A DNA stretch of 19,116 bases from JBPOFM01 sp038259855 (GTDB lineage: Bacteria; Bacteroidota; Bacteroidia; Flavobacteriales; Flavobacteriaceae), in the NCBI GenBank assembly GCA_038259855.1, contig JBBSOJ010000031.1, positions 1 through 19,116 on the forward strand, given 5' to 3'. The notes under the pieces are model-generated. The model did not search any database. It had not been told where the DNA came from and saw nothing but the letters and a program-made list of their open reading frames with translations. This document shows positions 7,456-14,556 of the stretch, piece by piece. The first letter of the stretch is position 1; each line of letters begins with the position of its first letter. Made by a program: the position numbers and the translations under genes.

Positions 7456-7905
7456 ATGAAATCTTTATTTGATTCTAACACACATCAAGAGGTTTTGCAC
7501 CGTATTGAGCAATTGGACCAAGCTAAAACTCCCATTTGGGGTCAAATGAACATGATGCAAATGCTCAGGCATAGCCAAAAGCCATTGCAAGTAGCCAATG
7601 GAAGCTTGGCCTTAAAAAAACCTAATCTTTTTATGGGTTTCGTATTGAAGTTTTTTAAGAAAAGCCTCTATGATGACACCCCTTGGAGACAGAACCTACC
7701 AACTGCAAAAGAATTCGTCATTAGGGATACCGAAGATTTTGAAACGGAGCGTACACGATTGGTAGCGGATCTACATGAATTTGCCAAAAAGTCAACGAAT
7801 CTGCATTGGCCGGAGCATCCCATTTTTGGTAAATTTACTACCGACCAATGGGGCAAAATGCAATACAAACATATTGACCATCATTTAAGACAATTCGGTG
7901 TTTGA
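7456..7905 (+). CDS. DUF1569 protein (DinB-like four-helix metal-binding fold)
   Basis: The 149-residue protein matches DUF1569, a small group related to the DinB/YfiT four-helix bundle. Members usually bind a divalent metal through histidines; reactions for relatives include thiol-dependent transfer, but none is established here. Candidate ligands are His39 (MQMLRH) and the cluster His139, His142 and His143 in YKHIDHHLRQFGV. The element HPIFGKFTTDQWGKMQYKH is characteristic of the family. An upstream in-frame ATG at 7375 lies within radC; the start at 7456 is preferred because homology begins there and the overlap is avoided. No operon partner is obvious, since the next gene is 86 nt downstream. 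Expected to be cytosolic. Confidence 0.85.
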   Translation: MKSLFDSNTHQEVLHRIEQLDQAKTPIWGQMNMMQMLRHSQKPLQVANGSLALKKPNLFMGFVLKFFKKSLYDDTPWRQNLPTAKEFVIRDTEDFETERTRLVADLHEFAKKSTNLHWPEHPIFGKFTTDQWGKMQYKHIDHHLRQFGV

Positions 7906-7991
7906 AAAGACTGATAAATCATTAAAAGATAGTAAAATTAAATAACCTCTCAAATATTTGATTCCTGCCAATGCAGAAGTCCTAAAATAAA

Positions 7992-8588
7992 TTGAAATAT
8001 CCGCCACCTCATCATCAAGAAGAATCGAAAACGCACCTGCTCGATGTTATAAAAAGCTATCCTCTAGCGATTTTAATTTCGGTAAAAGATGAGCAACCCT
8101 TTGTTACTCATTTACCTTTAATCTATTCTGAAGGCAAGCTGATCGGTCATATCGACAAATTTAATCCGCAGGCAGCATTGTTATCTAACCATAGGCCAGT
8201 TACAGTACTTTTTACAGGACCACAATGTTATATTTCCCCAAGTATTTACAGCACATCGCAATTGCCTACTTGGAATTATGTCAACGTTCACCTCAAAGGT
8301 GTCGTAACGGCCATCGAAGATCCAGAACGTGTTAAACAATCCATCGTAGACATGACGGCGCAATTGGAATCACCTGAACAGAAGTATCAGTTGTCAAAAG
8401 AGAATCCTCGCATGGATGCACTCATAGAGTATATCAAAGGTTTTGAAATTGAAATAACAAGTTGGGAAGGGAAATTTAAATTATCTCAGGATAAGAACCC
8501 GAAAGACATTAGAAAAGCAAAGGAAGAACTTATAAGATCAAATCAACAAAGCATAAAGGCGTTTTTAGAGCGCATTTTCCCAACATAA
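7992..8588 (+). CDS. FMN-binding negative transcriptional regulator, PaiB family
   Basis: The 198-residue protein matches the PaiB family, which has a split-barrel flavin-binding fold. PaiB of Bacillus subtilis was described as a negative regulator of sporulation and degradative-enzyme genes, but the biochemical role of most members is unproven. Visible family elements are ILISVKDEQPFVTHLPLIY (27-45), FNPQAALL (57-64), and the hallmark FTGPQCYISPSIY plus LPTWNYVNVHLKG (74-103). The only reasonable start is TTG at 7992, because an in-frame TAA lies at 7983-7985 and no in-frame ATG occurs until about residue 121, past the core domain. A DUF2007 gene follows 12 nt later, probably as a two-gene transcript. 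Confidence 0.88.
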   Translation: MKYPPPHHQEESKTHLLDVIKSYPLAILISVKDEQPFVTHLPLIYSEGKLIGHIDKFNPQAALLSNHRPVTVLFTGPQCYISPSIYSTSQLPTWNYVNVHLKGVVTAIEDPERVKQSIVDMTAQLESPEQKYQLSKENPRMDALIEYIKGFEIEITSWEGKFKLSQDKNPKDIRKAKEELIRSNQQSIKAFLERIFPT

Positions 8589-8600
8589 CATAAAAAAAAT

Positions 8601-8810
8601 ATGGACAGTAATAGAAAAAAAGTATTCGCCGGCACCTCCCACGTGCAAGCCATGGGTTTTAGAAACGCACTTTCGGAAGCGGGTATTGAACATCATGAAG
8701 TTGACAAATCAGATTCAGCTTACACGGGACTTTTTGATGAAATTCAGATCTACGTAGATTCCGAAGATGAGCTAGCTGCACTAAACGTTCTCAAAAAATT
8801 GAATTATTGA
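8601..8810 (+). CDS. DUF2007 domain protein
   Basis: The 69-residue protein corresponds to the DUF2007 family of putative small signal-transducing proteins with a ferredoxin-like, PII-like fold. The typical layout is seen: an opening strand KKVFAGTSHVQA, then a helix, then a central EIQIYVDSEDELAAL segment and a short closing helix. The function is not established in any member I know. It starts at an ATG 12 nt after the paiB-like gene, which suggests co-transcription. Its last 7 bases overlap the 3' end of the convergent lipoprotein gene. Confidence 0.8.
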   Translation: MDSNRKKVFAGTSHVQAMGFRNALSEAGIEHHEVDKSDSAYTGLFDEIQIYVDSEDELAALNVLKKLNY

Positions 8811-9445
8811 ATATCATAGGAATCTAATCGTCTGATGATCGTCGGAATTTCCCAAAATACAAAACTTGAGGTGTCATAGATACGTCCAATACCGTCAGAA
8901 TAATAATTTGTGTCAAGTCCCGGGGTCTGCTCGTCATTAGCATTTCTTGCATACCGCTCCGAATTGACACATGTAAATGTACCTGCTTCAACGGTCAGTT
9001 CGGTTGTGCCAACCATCAGCTTTTCAAAAATAGTAAGTCCGCTATTTTCTGATAACGAACGCTCGGAATAGTCGGTATGGGTAAACCTAATACGACCATC
9101 GTTGCTTACTAAATTACCGAGTGAATCCCTTAAAAATTCATAATATTCACCATTTTCATTGCAGAACGTAATGTTATTCTCATTTCCAGTAGTTTTCCTT
9201 TTGAACTTATAGTAGGTATGACCATCCAGTTCTTCTGTACTGACAATACTTATCGAATCTACAACGCCTGTATCTTCGTATAGCTCTGTGCCTATGTTGT
9301 ACTTATAATTTTTATAAACCCAAGAATTACCTAATGTAAGAGCGTAAAAATTGGGTTCTTCCTGCGCTTGAGGCTGAACGTCATCATTGGTATCACAAGA
9401 CAATATTAAAGTTAATATCGGAATTAATATAAATAATCGCTTCAT
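8804..9445 (-). CDS. Putative lipoprotein, unknown function
   Basis: The 213-residue product has a clear lipoprotein signal: a Lys/Arg start, a hydrophobic run and the lipobox ILSC with Cys at residue 17. The mature end starts DTNDD, and acidic residues after the Cys are compatible with surface export signals known in Bacteroidota. The mature protein begins with YALTLGNSWVYKNYKY and ends with a Tyr/Asp-rich segment containing YSDGIGRIYD. This pattern (a size-of-signal opening followed by YxxGIG near the end) is common in uncharacterised flavobacterial lipoproteins that probably form beta barrels or clams, which is inference. I assign no function. The gene is isolated, with a 445-nt gap upstream and a 7-nt 3' overlap with the DUF2007 gene. 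Confidence 0.8.
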   Translation of the reverse strand: MKRLFILIPILTLILSCDTNDDVQPQAQEEPNFYALTLGNSWVYKNYKYNIGTELYEDTGVVDSISIVSTEELDGHTYYKFKRKTTGNENNITFCNENGEYYEFLRDSLGNLVSNDGRIRFTHTDYSERSLSENSGLTIFEKLMVGTTELTVEAGTFTCVNSERYARNANDEQTPGLDTNYYSDGIGRIYDTSSFVFWEIPTIIRRLDSYDIQ

Positions 9446-9890
9446 CGGTCTAGGTTTAGTTAGTTAGCATTACAAATGGACATTATCGCAATTTCATATT
9501 TTGACAATGTTTTAACGACTAAATTATCATAAAATTATAAAATTTATGAAAAATCTGAAACTGTTGTAGCTGGATTTAGACATTATACTAATCAAAATCA
9601 CATCTATTGCTGCACTTTTTAGTAAATTCGATATCTAGCTGATATAGAATGAAATTGAAAGTAATCAATATCGATTTCCAATGGCAAAAAGCAGAAAGAA
9701 CTATCCAAAAATGATATTTAAAGTAAATGATCTATTGAGCAAGCGATAAGACAATTTCAAAAAAACGCTAAAATTAAATCAATGCCGGAAGGAATTGATA
9801 TATTAACTCTAACGGCTATTCAACGCATTAGGATCTGGTCGCTTCCAATAAAAATTTATAACAAGAATACTCAATCAAAAACATTCCATT
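9446..9890. other. AT-rich intergenic region, no clear gene
   Basis: This 445-nt stretch separates the divergent lipoprotein and glyoxalase-like genes. It is very AT-rich and must hold both promoters, but no complete TTTG/TAnnTTTG pair stands out. Two short open frames lie at 9649-9714 (21 codons from ATG) and 9731-9907 (58 codons, no start at its beginning), offset by one frame. They may be the remains of a small gene or chance. No RNA gene or repeat is recognised. Confidence 0.5.
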
Positions 9891-10262
9891 ATGCAACATC
9901 AAGGTAAATCAATCAGACCTTTTATTGGTTCAAAAGACTTCAATCTGTCGCGAAATTTCTATACAGATTTAGGATTTAAAGAAACAATTCTGTCACATAA
10001 TCTTTCTGTATTTCGAAGCGGGACACTGTCTTTTTATCTCCAAGATGCCTATGTAAAAGATTGGATTGATAATACCATGGTTTTTATGGAAGTTGCAGAC
10101 GTCACGGTATTTTGGGATGATTTAGTACAACTTGACTTAACCTCAACTTACAGAACCGTCAAATTGGTCCCCATCAATCATCACGATTGGGGAAGCGAAT
10201 GTTTTGTGCACGATCCGAGTGGCGTACTTTGGCATTTTGGGACGTTAAAGTCTATGACGTAA
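9891..10262 (+). CDS. Glyoxalase/bleomycin-resistance (VOC) superfamily protein
   Basis: The 123-residue protein has the size and two-repeat layout of a vicinal-oxygen-chelate fold protein. The first half shows IRPFIGSKDFNLSRNFYTDL, the classical opening strand and helix. The second half ends CFVHDPSGVLWHFG, the usual closing strands with the metal-face position taken by His (115) rather than the Glu of classical glyoxalase I. The family includes lyases, dioxygenases and antibiotic-binding proteins. No substrate can be assigned, and the name should not be read as a resistance function. It is expected to be cytosolic and dimeric. Its 3' end overlaps the convergent mpl gene by 11 nt. Confidence 0.82.
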   Translation: MQHQGKSIRPFIGSKDFNLSRNFYTDLGFKETILSHNLSVFRSGTLSFYLQDAYVKDWIDNTMVFMEVADVTVFWDDLVQLDLTSTYRTVKLVPINHHDWGSECFVHDPSGVLWHFGTLKSMT

Positions 10263-11610
10263 TTAGTTTCTTCACCTCATCAAAATCCAAACTACCATAG
10301 TTTCCTGAACTCATTAACAATAAGGCTTTATTTTTGAATTCTTGTGCGAACAAAAACGTTTTAAACGCATCAGGATTGGTATATATAATTAAATCATCAC
10401 GTTCAAATGCATTCGCTATTTGTTGATGAGTGACTTCTTCCAATCTTTTGATTTCGACCGCATGCGGTGAGTAAAACACCACCGCAACATCTGCAGCGTC
10501 AAGGGTTCCTTTATATTCTTTCAGAAATTCAGCATTTAGACTGCTATAGGTATGCAATTCTAAACAAGCCACCAGTATTCGGTCTTCAAACTGTTCTTTC
10601 ACGGCCCTTGTCGTTGCTTGCACTTTGCTGGGTGAATGTGCAAAATCCTTGTAAGCCACACTAGTTTTGCTTTCAGCAATTTTTTCTAAACGCTTGCTAG
10701 CACCTTTGAAAGTTGATATAGCCTCATAAAAATCATCTTCATCAATGCCCATATGTTGACATATCCATTTAGCCCCAGCCAAATTGTTTAGATTGTGTTT
10801 GCCAAAAACCTCAATTGGCAACGGACCTTCGGAAGTTTCCAACAGTGTCTGGCCGTTATCCACAGTATATTCTGGTGTATGATAAGGAAGTTTACGAATC
10901 GTGTTCTCCGAAGCTTCCACCACTCTCTTGACTTCTTCATCCTCCTCATTATAGGAAATACTTCCACCTCTGACAATGCTATCTACAAAAATGCTGAATT
11001 GCTCTACATAATTTTCATACGTAGGAAATACATTAATATGATCCCAAGCAATACCACTCAAAAGAGCAATGTTAGGCTGGTACAAATGAAATTTTGGTCG
11101 TCTGTCAATTGGTGAACTTAAGTATTCATCACCTTCCAAAACCATAAAATCATTGTGGTCTGTTAGTTTCACCATGACATCAAATCCATCCAATTGGGCG
11201 CCAACCATATAATCGACATCTCTATCATGATAATGCATAACATGAAGAATCATGCTCGTTATCGTTGTTTTACCATGACTGCCACCAATAACAACACGGG
11301 TTTTGTCTTTTGCCTGTTCGTATAAAAATTCGGGATAGCTGTAGATTTTCAAACCCAATTCCTGGGCCTTCAACAATTCTGGATTATCGGCTTTGGCATG
11401 CATGCCCAAGACTATAGCGTCTAGTGATGTATTGATTTTTTCAGGAAACCATCCGTAAGTTTCTGGTAACAATCCTTTTTGAGCCAATCGGCTTTTTGAA
11501 GGCTCAAATATTTCATCATCACTGCCTGTAATTTGGTAACCTTTGTTATGAAGTGCCAAAGCGAGGTTATGCATGGCACTGCCTCCGATAGCAATAAAAT
11601 GTACGTTCAT
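10252..11610 (-). CDS. mpl: UDP-N-acetylmuramate:L-alanyl-gamma-D-glutamyl-meso-diaminopimelate ligase (Mpl-like)
   Basis: The 452-residue protein belongs to the Mur ligase family and fits the Mpl branch, which attaches recycled tripeptide to UDP-MurNAc in peptidoglycan recycling in the cytosol. The N-terminal Rossmann-type UDP-binding domain starts FIAIGGSAMHNLA. The central ATP domain has the P-loop GGSHGKTT (109-116), the Mg/ATP motif LEGDEY (158-163) and WDHINVFPTYENY (189-201). The C-terminal domain contains KDFAHSPSKVQATT, where MurC would have a GHHPTE-like element. The P-loop context and the AHSPS motif favour Mpl over MurC, but MurC-like or another amino-acid ligase activity cannot be excluded. 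The gene is monocistronic, with a TATATTTG element just upstream. Confidence 0.85.
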   Translation of the reverse strand: MNVHFIAIGGSAMHNLALALHNKGYQITGSDDEIFEPSKSRLAQKGLLPETYGWFPEKINTSLDAIVLGMHAKADNPELLKAQELGLKIYSYPEFLYEQAKDKTRVVIGGSHGKTTITSMILHVMHYHDRDVDYMVGAQLDGFDVMVKLTDHNDFMVLEGDEYLSSPIDRRPKFHLYQPNIALLSGIAWDHINVFPTYENYVEQFSIFVDSIVRGGSISYNEEDEEVKRVVEASENTIRKLPYHTPEYTVDNGQTLLETSEGPLPIEVFGKHNLNNLAGAKWICQHMGIDEDDFYEAISTFKGASKRLEKIAESKTSVAYKDFAHSPSKVQATTRAVKEQFEDRILVACLELHTYSSLNAEFLKEYKGTLDAADVAVVFYSPHAVEIKRLEEVTHQQIANAFERDDLIIYTNPDAFKTFLFAQEFKNKALLLMSSGNYGSLDFDEVKKLITS

Positions 11611-11629
11611 GTATCTGATTTGCGTTATT

Positions 11630-11637
11630 CAAATATA
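11630..11637 (-). promoter_or_regulatory. Candidate -7 promoter element of mpl
   Basis: Read on the minus strand this is TATATTTG, an exact match to the TAnnTTTG consensus, 19 nt upstream of the mpl ATG. It would place the transcript start roughly 10-15 nt before the gene. No clear TTTG is present at the -33 position, so the assignment rests on the -7 match and its location. Confidence 0.4.
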
Positions 11638-11767
11638 CTTTTTTTGTAAATAAAGTGAGCTCTTTTTTGATACGAATAAAGTGAAAATCATTAGCGTTAG
11701 TATCGGTTTCTCAAACGAATTTACGTCACTAAATCATTATAGTTTGAAGGTTTCTGATGTCATTCAA

Positions 11768-11801
11768 TTTAACAACACTGTCAAGTATCACTTGTTGTGA
11801 A
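11768..11801 (-). terminator. Possible hairpin terminator of the export operon
   Basis: Directly after the tolC-like stop codon lies an inverted repeat ACAACA/TGTTGT (11772-11777 and 11793-11798). Its loop can fold further (AGT/ACT around ATC), and three more pairs can form outside a mismatch. No strong U-run follows in the minus direction, only an AT-rich stretch, so it is a weak intrinsic terminator at best, but it sits where the operon should end. Confidence 0.35.
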
Positions 11802-11804
11802 AGT

Positions 11805-13217
11805 TTAAAATTCCGGATTGATGGCGAGCTTATTGAATAAGGATGCTTTGGTGCTAAAAAATTTATTTTGAAGTTCCACAGCTTTCAATTTAGCATCGAT
11901 CAATTGGCTCTCACGGCTATTCACCAAAAACAGTGAGCTTTCACCAGCACCAAATTTGCGCTCTTCGGCGACCAGCATGCGCTCATAATCCTCCAAGACA
12001 TCAATTATCAATCTATTTTGCCGAATAAAGGATTCCAACTCTTGTTTTATCGCTTCAATATTGTTTCGAAGCGTCAGAGAGGTGCTTGTAATCTCATATT
12101 CGATATCTTGGAGTTTGACTTTGGCAAGTCTTACTTCGCCTCGCTCCTTTCGTAAGAATAAAGGAAAACTAACATTCAACCCACTCTTATAAGCAGAAGT
12201 ACTGAATGATCTTGCAACATCCGCATTTTCTGAAAGAAAATTGTACTGCAAATCGACTACTGGAAGCAGCATGTTCACTTTTAAGCGCCTTTCTAAATCA
12301 AGACTTTCATATTTAAAATTGAGCGACTGCAATTTTGGATGGTTTTCTACTTGAAATTCTGCAGCTCTCAATCCCTCAATATCCAAGGTTTGATCCACTA
12401 CTAACTCACTCTCCACATCTGGAATGATCCCATCTTGTAGTTCAACCGGAACATTATTTTCCAACCATAAAAAATTAGCCAGTTCCAATTTCGATTTCAA
12501 CAGATTGAGTCGTGCTTTTTCCAGATTCAAACGACGATTGTTGATGACGATGCGCGCTTCAATGGAATCAATGGCCGCTACCTCTCCAACTTCTACATTC
12601 TTTTTAACACCATTAAATCGAATTTGAGCGTTTTCCAAAAAATCATTGAAAATTATAGTTTCATTATAGGCTTGTAGCCATTTAAAATAAACAAGTGCTG
12701 CATCATAGAGAATGGTGTTGACCAAAATATCGCGGTCTGCTTTGGCCTGCTCGCGAAAAAGTTTCGCCTGTTTTAAAGAGGCCATTCGCTGATTGATCAA
12801 AAAGCCTTGTGCGACAGAAAATGAAACACCGGCACTGTACAGGCCTTCATCTGGCAGACTACTTTCAGGATTTAAAAACTCTCCGTCAGTTTCTTCAAAA
12901 TTACCTTTGAGCTCAATACCATACCAGGTTGGAATTTTAAATGCTGCATTCAGCTTATCATAGTATTCCGTCCCCTTGAATTTTTTCCGATCATAATCAA
13001 CTTCGAGCTTTGGATCGAAACCACCTCTAGCCCTCATCAACCTCGCTTGGCTTTCATCAATAATCAACTCTGCCTGCTTTACAATAGGATGGTATTTTTT
13101 TACATATCCCAAATATTCATCAAATCGAAGGATGTCATCATTTAGGTCTTGTGCATTAGACAAGGATATTCCAAAGCATAAGACCAGCAATAAAATAATG
13201 TTTTGTCTAATACTCAT
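11805..13217 (-). CDS. TolC-family outer-membrane efflux/secretion channel
   Basis: The 470-residue protein starts with a signal peptide (hydrophobic residues 7-18, cleavage likely after NAQ at 21-23). It has the internal two-fold repeat of TolC-type proteins: two long alpha-helical arms, rich in Glu, Lys, Arg and Leu (about residues 150-250 and 370-470), alternate with beta segments such as YSAGVSFSVAQGF and SGLNVSFPLFL. The element DSIEARIVINNRRLNLEKAR is typical of the first repeat. Such proteins form trimeric barrels with a periplasmic tunnel, completing an export path across the outer membrane. The start overlaps the end of the HlyD-type gene by 11 nt, which implies translational coupling. 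It is the last gene of the operon. Confidence 0.92.
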   Translation of the reverse strand: MSIRQNIILLLVLCFGISLSNAQDLNDDILRFDEYLGYVKKYHPIVKQAELIIDESQARLMRARGGFDPKLEVDYDRKKFKGTEYYDKLNAAFKIPTWYGIELKGNFEETDGEFLNPESSLPDEGLYSAGVSFSVAQGFLINQRMASLKQAKLFREQAKADRDILVNTILYDAALVYFKWLQAYNETIIFNDFLENAQIRFNGVKKNVEVGEVAAIDSIEARIVINNRRLNLEKARLNLLKSKLELANFLWLENNVPVELQDGIIPDVESELVVDQTLDIEGLRAAEFQVENHPKLQSLNFKYESLDLERRLKVNMLLPVVDLQYNFLSENADVARSFSTSAYKSGLNVSFPLFLRKERGEVRLAKVKLQDIEYEITSTSLTLRNNIEAIKQELESFIRQNRLIIDVLEDYERMLVAEERKFGAGESSLFLVNSRESQLIDAKLKAVELQNKFFSTKASLFNKLAINPEF

Positions 13218-14553
13218 TGGATGACGTACTTTGTGGTTGGTAGAAGTTTGGTGGGAATCCGTTCACCTTTCTCCAAAGTTCAAACCAGATTGGAACATCT
13301 TCCAACAAGGCCATAGTATAGGCGCCAGATCCGATTCTGATGGCCGTCGGCCATTCATTCTCCTTGCTATCGGGTGCCAACAAAACGCGATACTTACCAT
13401 TGGAACTCGTGAAATTTTCGATGGCAACGACTTTGGCTCCATAGGTACCGTAAGATACATTTGGCCATCCACTGAATACAATTGCAGGCCAACCATCAAA
13501 TTGTACGCGTACTTTTTCGCCAATGTGCATCAGCGGAAGATCGATGGGCTGGATGTAGGTCTCAACCGCAAGATCATATCCTGAAGGCATGATGCCCACC
13601 AGCCTTTGCCCTTCTTTAAAGGTCTCGCCGATTCCCCCTATAATAGCCTTATTGATGTATCCATTTTGAGGCGCCAATACATAACGTAATTTATCCCTGA
13701 TTTCATAATTGGAATAAGCATTTTCTAACTTACTTACTTGCGCTTCCGTATCAAATTGGCTCGATTGAGCCGTGGAACGATCACTCTCTGCTTTTGCTAT
13801 TTTTTCATCATAGGTTGTTCTGACTCCAGAAATATCAACTTTAGCGTTGATCACCTCGTTTTTACTGGACAGCAACTTGTTTTCTTGAGAAATTAATTTT
13901 GCTTGAGTTTCTTGAAGTTTTAAGCGTTTTTCCTCAACATCCTTTACGGCCTTTAATCCTTCTTCCTGTAATTCTTCTGTTCGTTCGTATTGTCGTTCTG
14001 CGATACTCAAATTCGTATTGGCGGCTTCTAAATCAATACTGTCACTTTTGACTTTCAATTTAGCCTGAATCAATTTATTTTCTGCCTGTTGTAATTTTAA
14101 GAGTGATTCCGAATTGAGCGCAACAATTTGCCGTTCTAATGCCATTACCTTTTGACTATAGGATGTCACAGAAGATGATTTTGATTGAATCTGATCGCCC
14201 GTACGAGAGACTAAAGCCGGATCAAAATACTCACTCTTAATCTCGGAGATCTCTAATATAGTATCACCTTTATTGACATAATCACCTTCCAAAACAAACC
14301 ATTTTTCAATGCGACCAGGAATGGGCGACTGTATGGTTTGCGGTCGTTGTTCTGGCGTTAAGGTGGTCACCAAGCCATTACCGGTGATGGTTTGCGTCCA
14401 TGGAAAAAACAATAAGATGATTCCGAAAATTGTAAAGCCAAGCAGAAATCGGTTAAAATGCTTAAAATATTTGACCGCCAACACCTTTTCTCCAGATTTG
14501 TAATCCGAAATATCAAACGTTTTATTAATCGAATTGTTGGATATATTCAGCAT
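13207..14553 (-). CDS. HlyD-family periplasmic adaptor (membrane fusion protein)
   Basis: The 448-residue protein has one N-terminal membrane helix (about residues 33-51), then the first biotinyl-lipoyl-like strand set with PGRIEKWFVLEGDYVNKGD (79-97). A long coiled-coil hairpin, rich in Gln, Glu, Lys and Ser (about 120-290), would reach the TolC tunnel. The second lipoyl half contains YVLAPQNGYINKAIIGGIGE, and the beta-barrel region includes AVETYIQPIDLPLMHIGEKV. This is the adaptor linking the inner-membrane ABC transporter to the outer-membrane channel. It sits between those two genes, 3 nt from the first and overlapping the second by 11 nt. The transport substrate is not revealed by its sequence. 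Confidence 0.92.
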   Translation of the reverse strand: MLNISNNSINKTFDISDYKSGEKVLAVKYFKHFNRFLLGFTIFGIILLFFPWTQTITGNGLVTTLTPEQRPQTIQSPIPGRIEKWFVLEGDYVNKGDTILEISEIKSEYFDPALVSRTGDQIQSKSSSVTSYSQKVMALERQIVALNSESLLKLQQAENKLIQAKLKVKSDSIDLEAANTNLSIAERQYERTEELQEEGLKAVKDVEEKRLKLQETQAKLISQENKLLSSKNEVINAKVDISGVRTTYDEKIAKAESDRSTAQSSQFDTEAQVSKLENAYSNYEIRDKLRYVLAPQNGYINKAIIGGIGETFKEGQRLVGIMPSGYDLAVETYIQPIDLPLMHIGEKVRVQFDGWPAIVFSGWPNVSYGTYGAKVVAIENFTSSNGKYRVLLAPDSKENEWPTAIRIGSGAYTMALLEDVPIWFELWRKVNGFPPNFYQPQSTSSNEY

Positions 14554-14556
14554 GGC

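Noticed and set aside
9891..10262. Antibiotic-resistance function for the glyoxalase-fold protein
   Set aside because: Fold membership alone does not indicate drug binding; no specific resistance-type motif or context is present.
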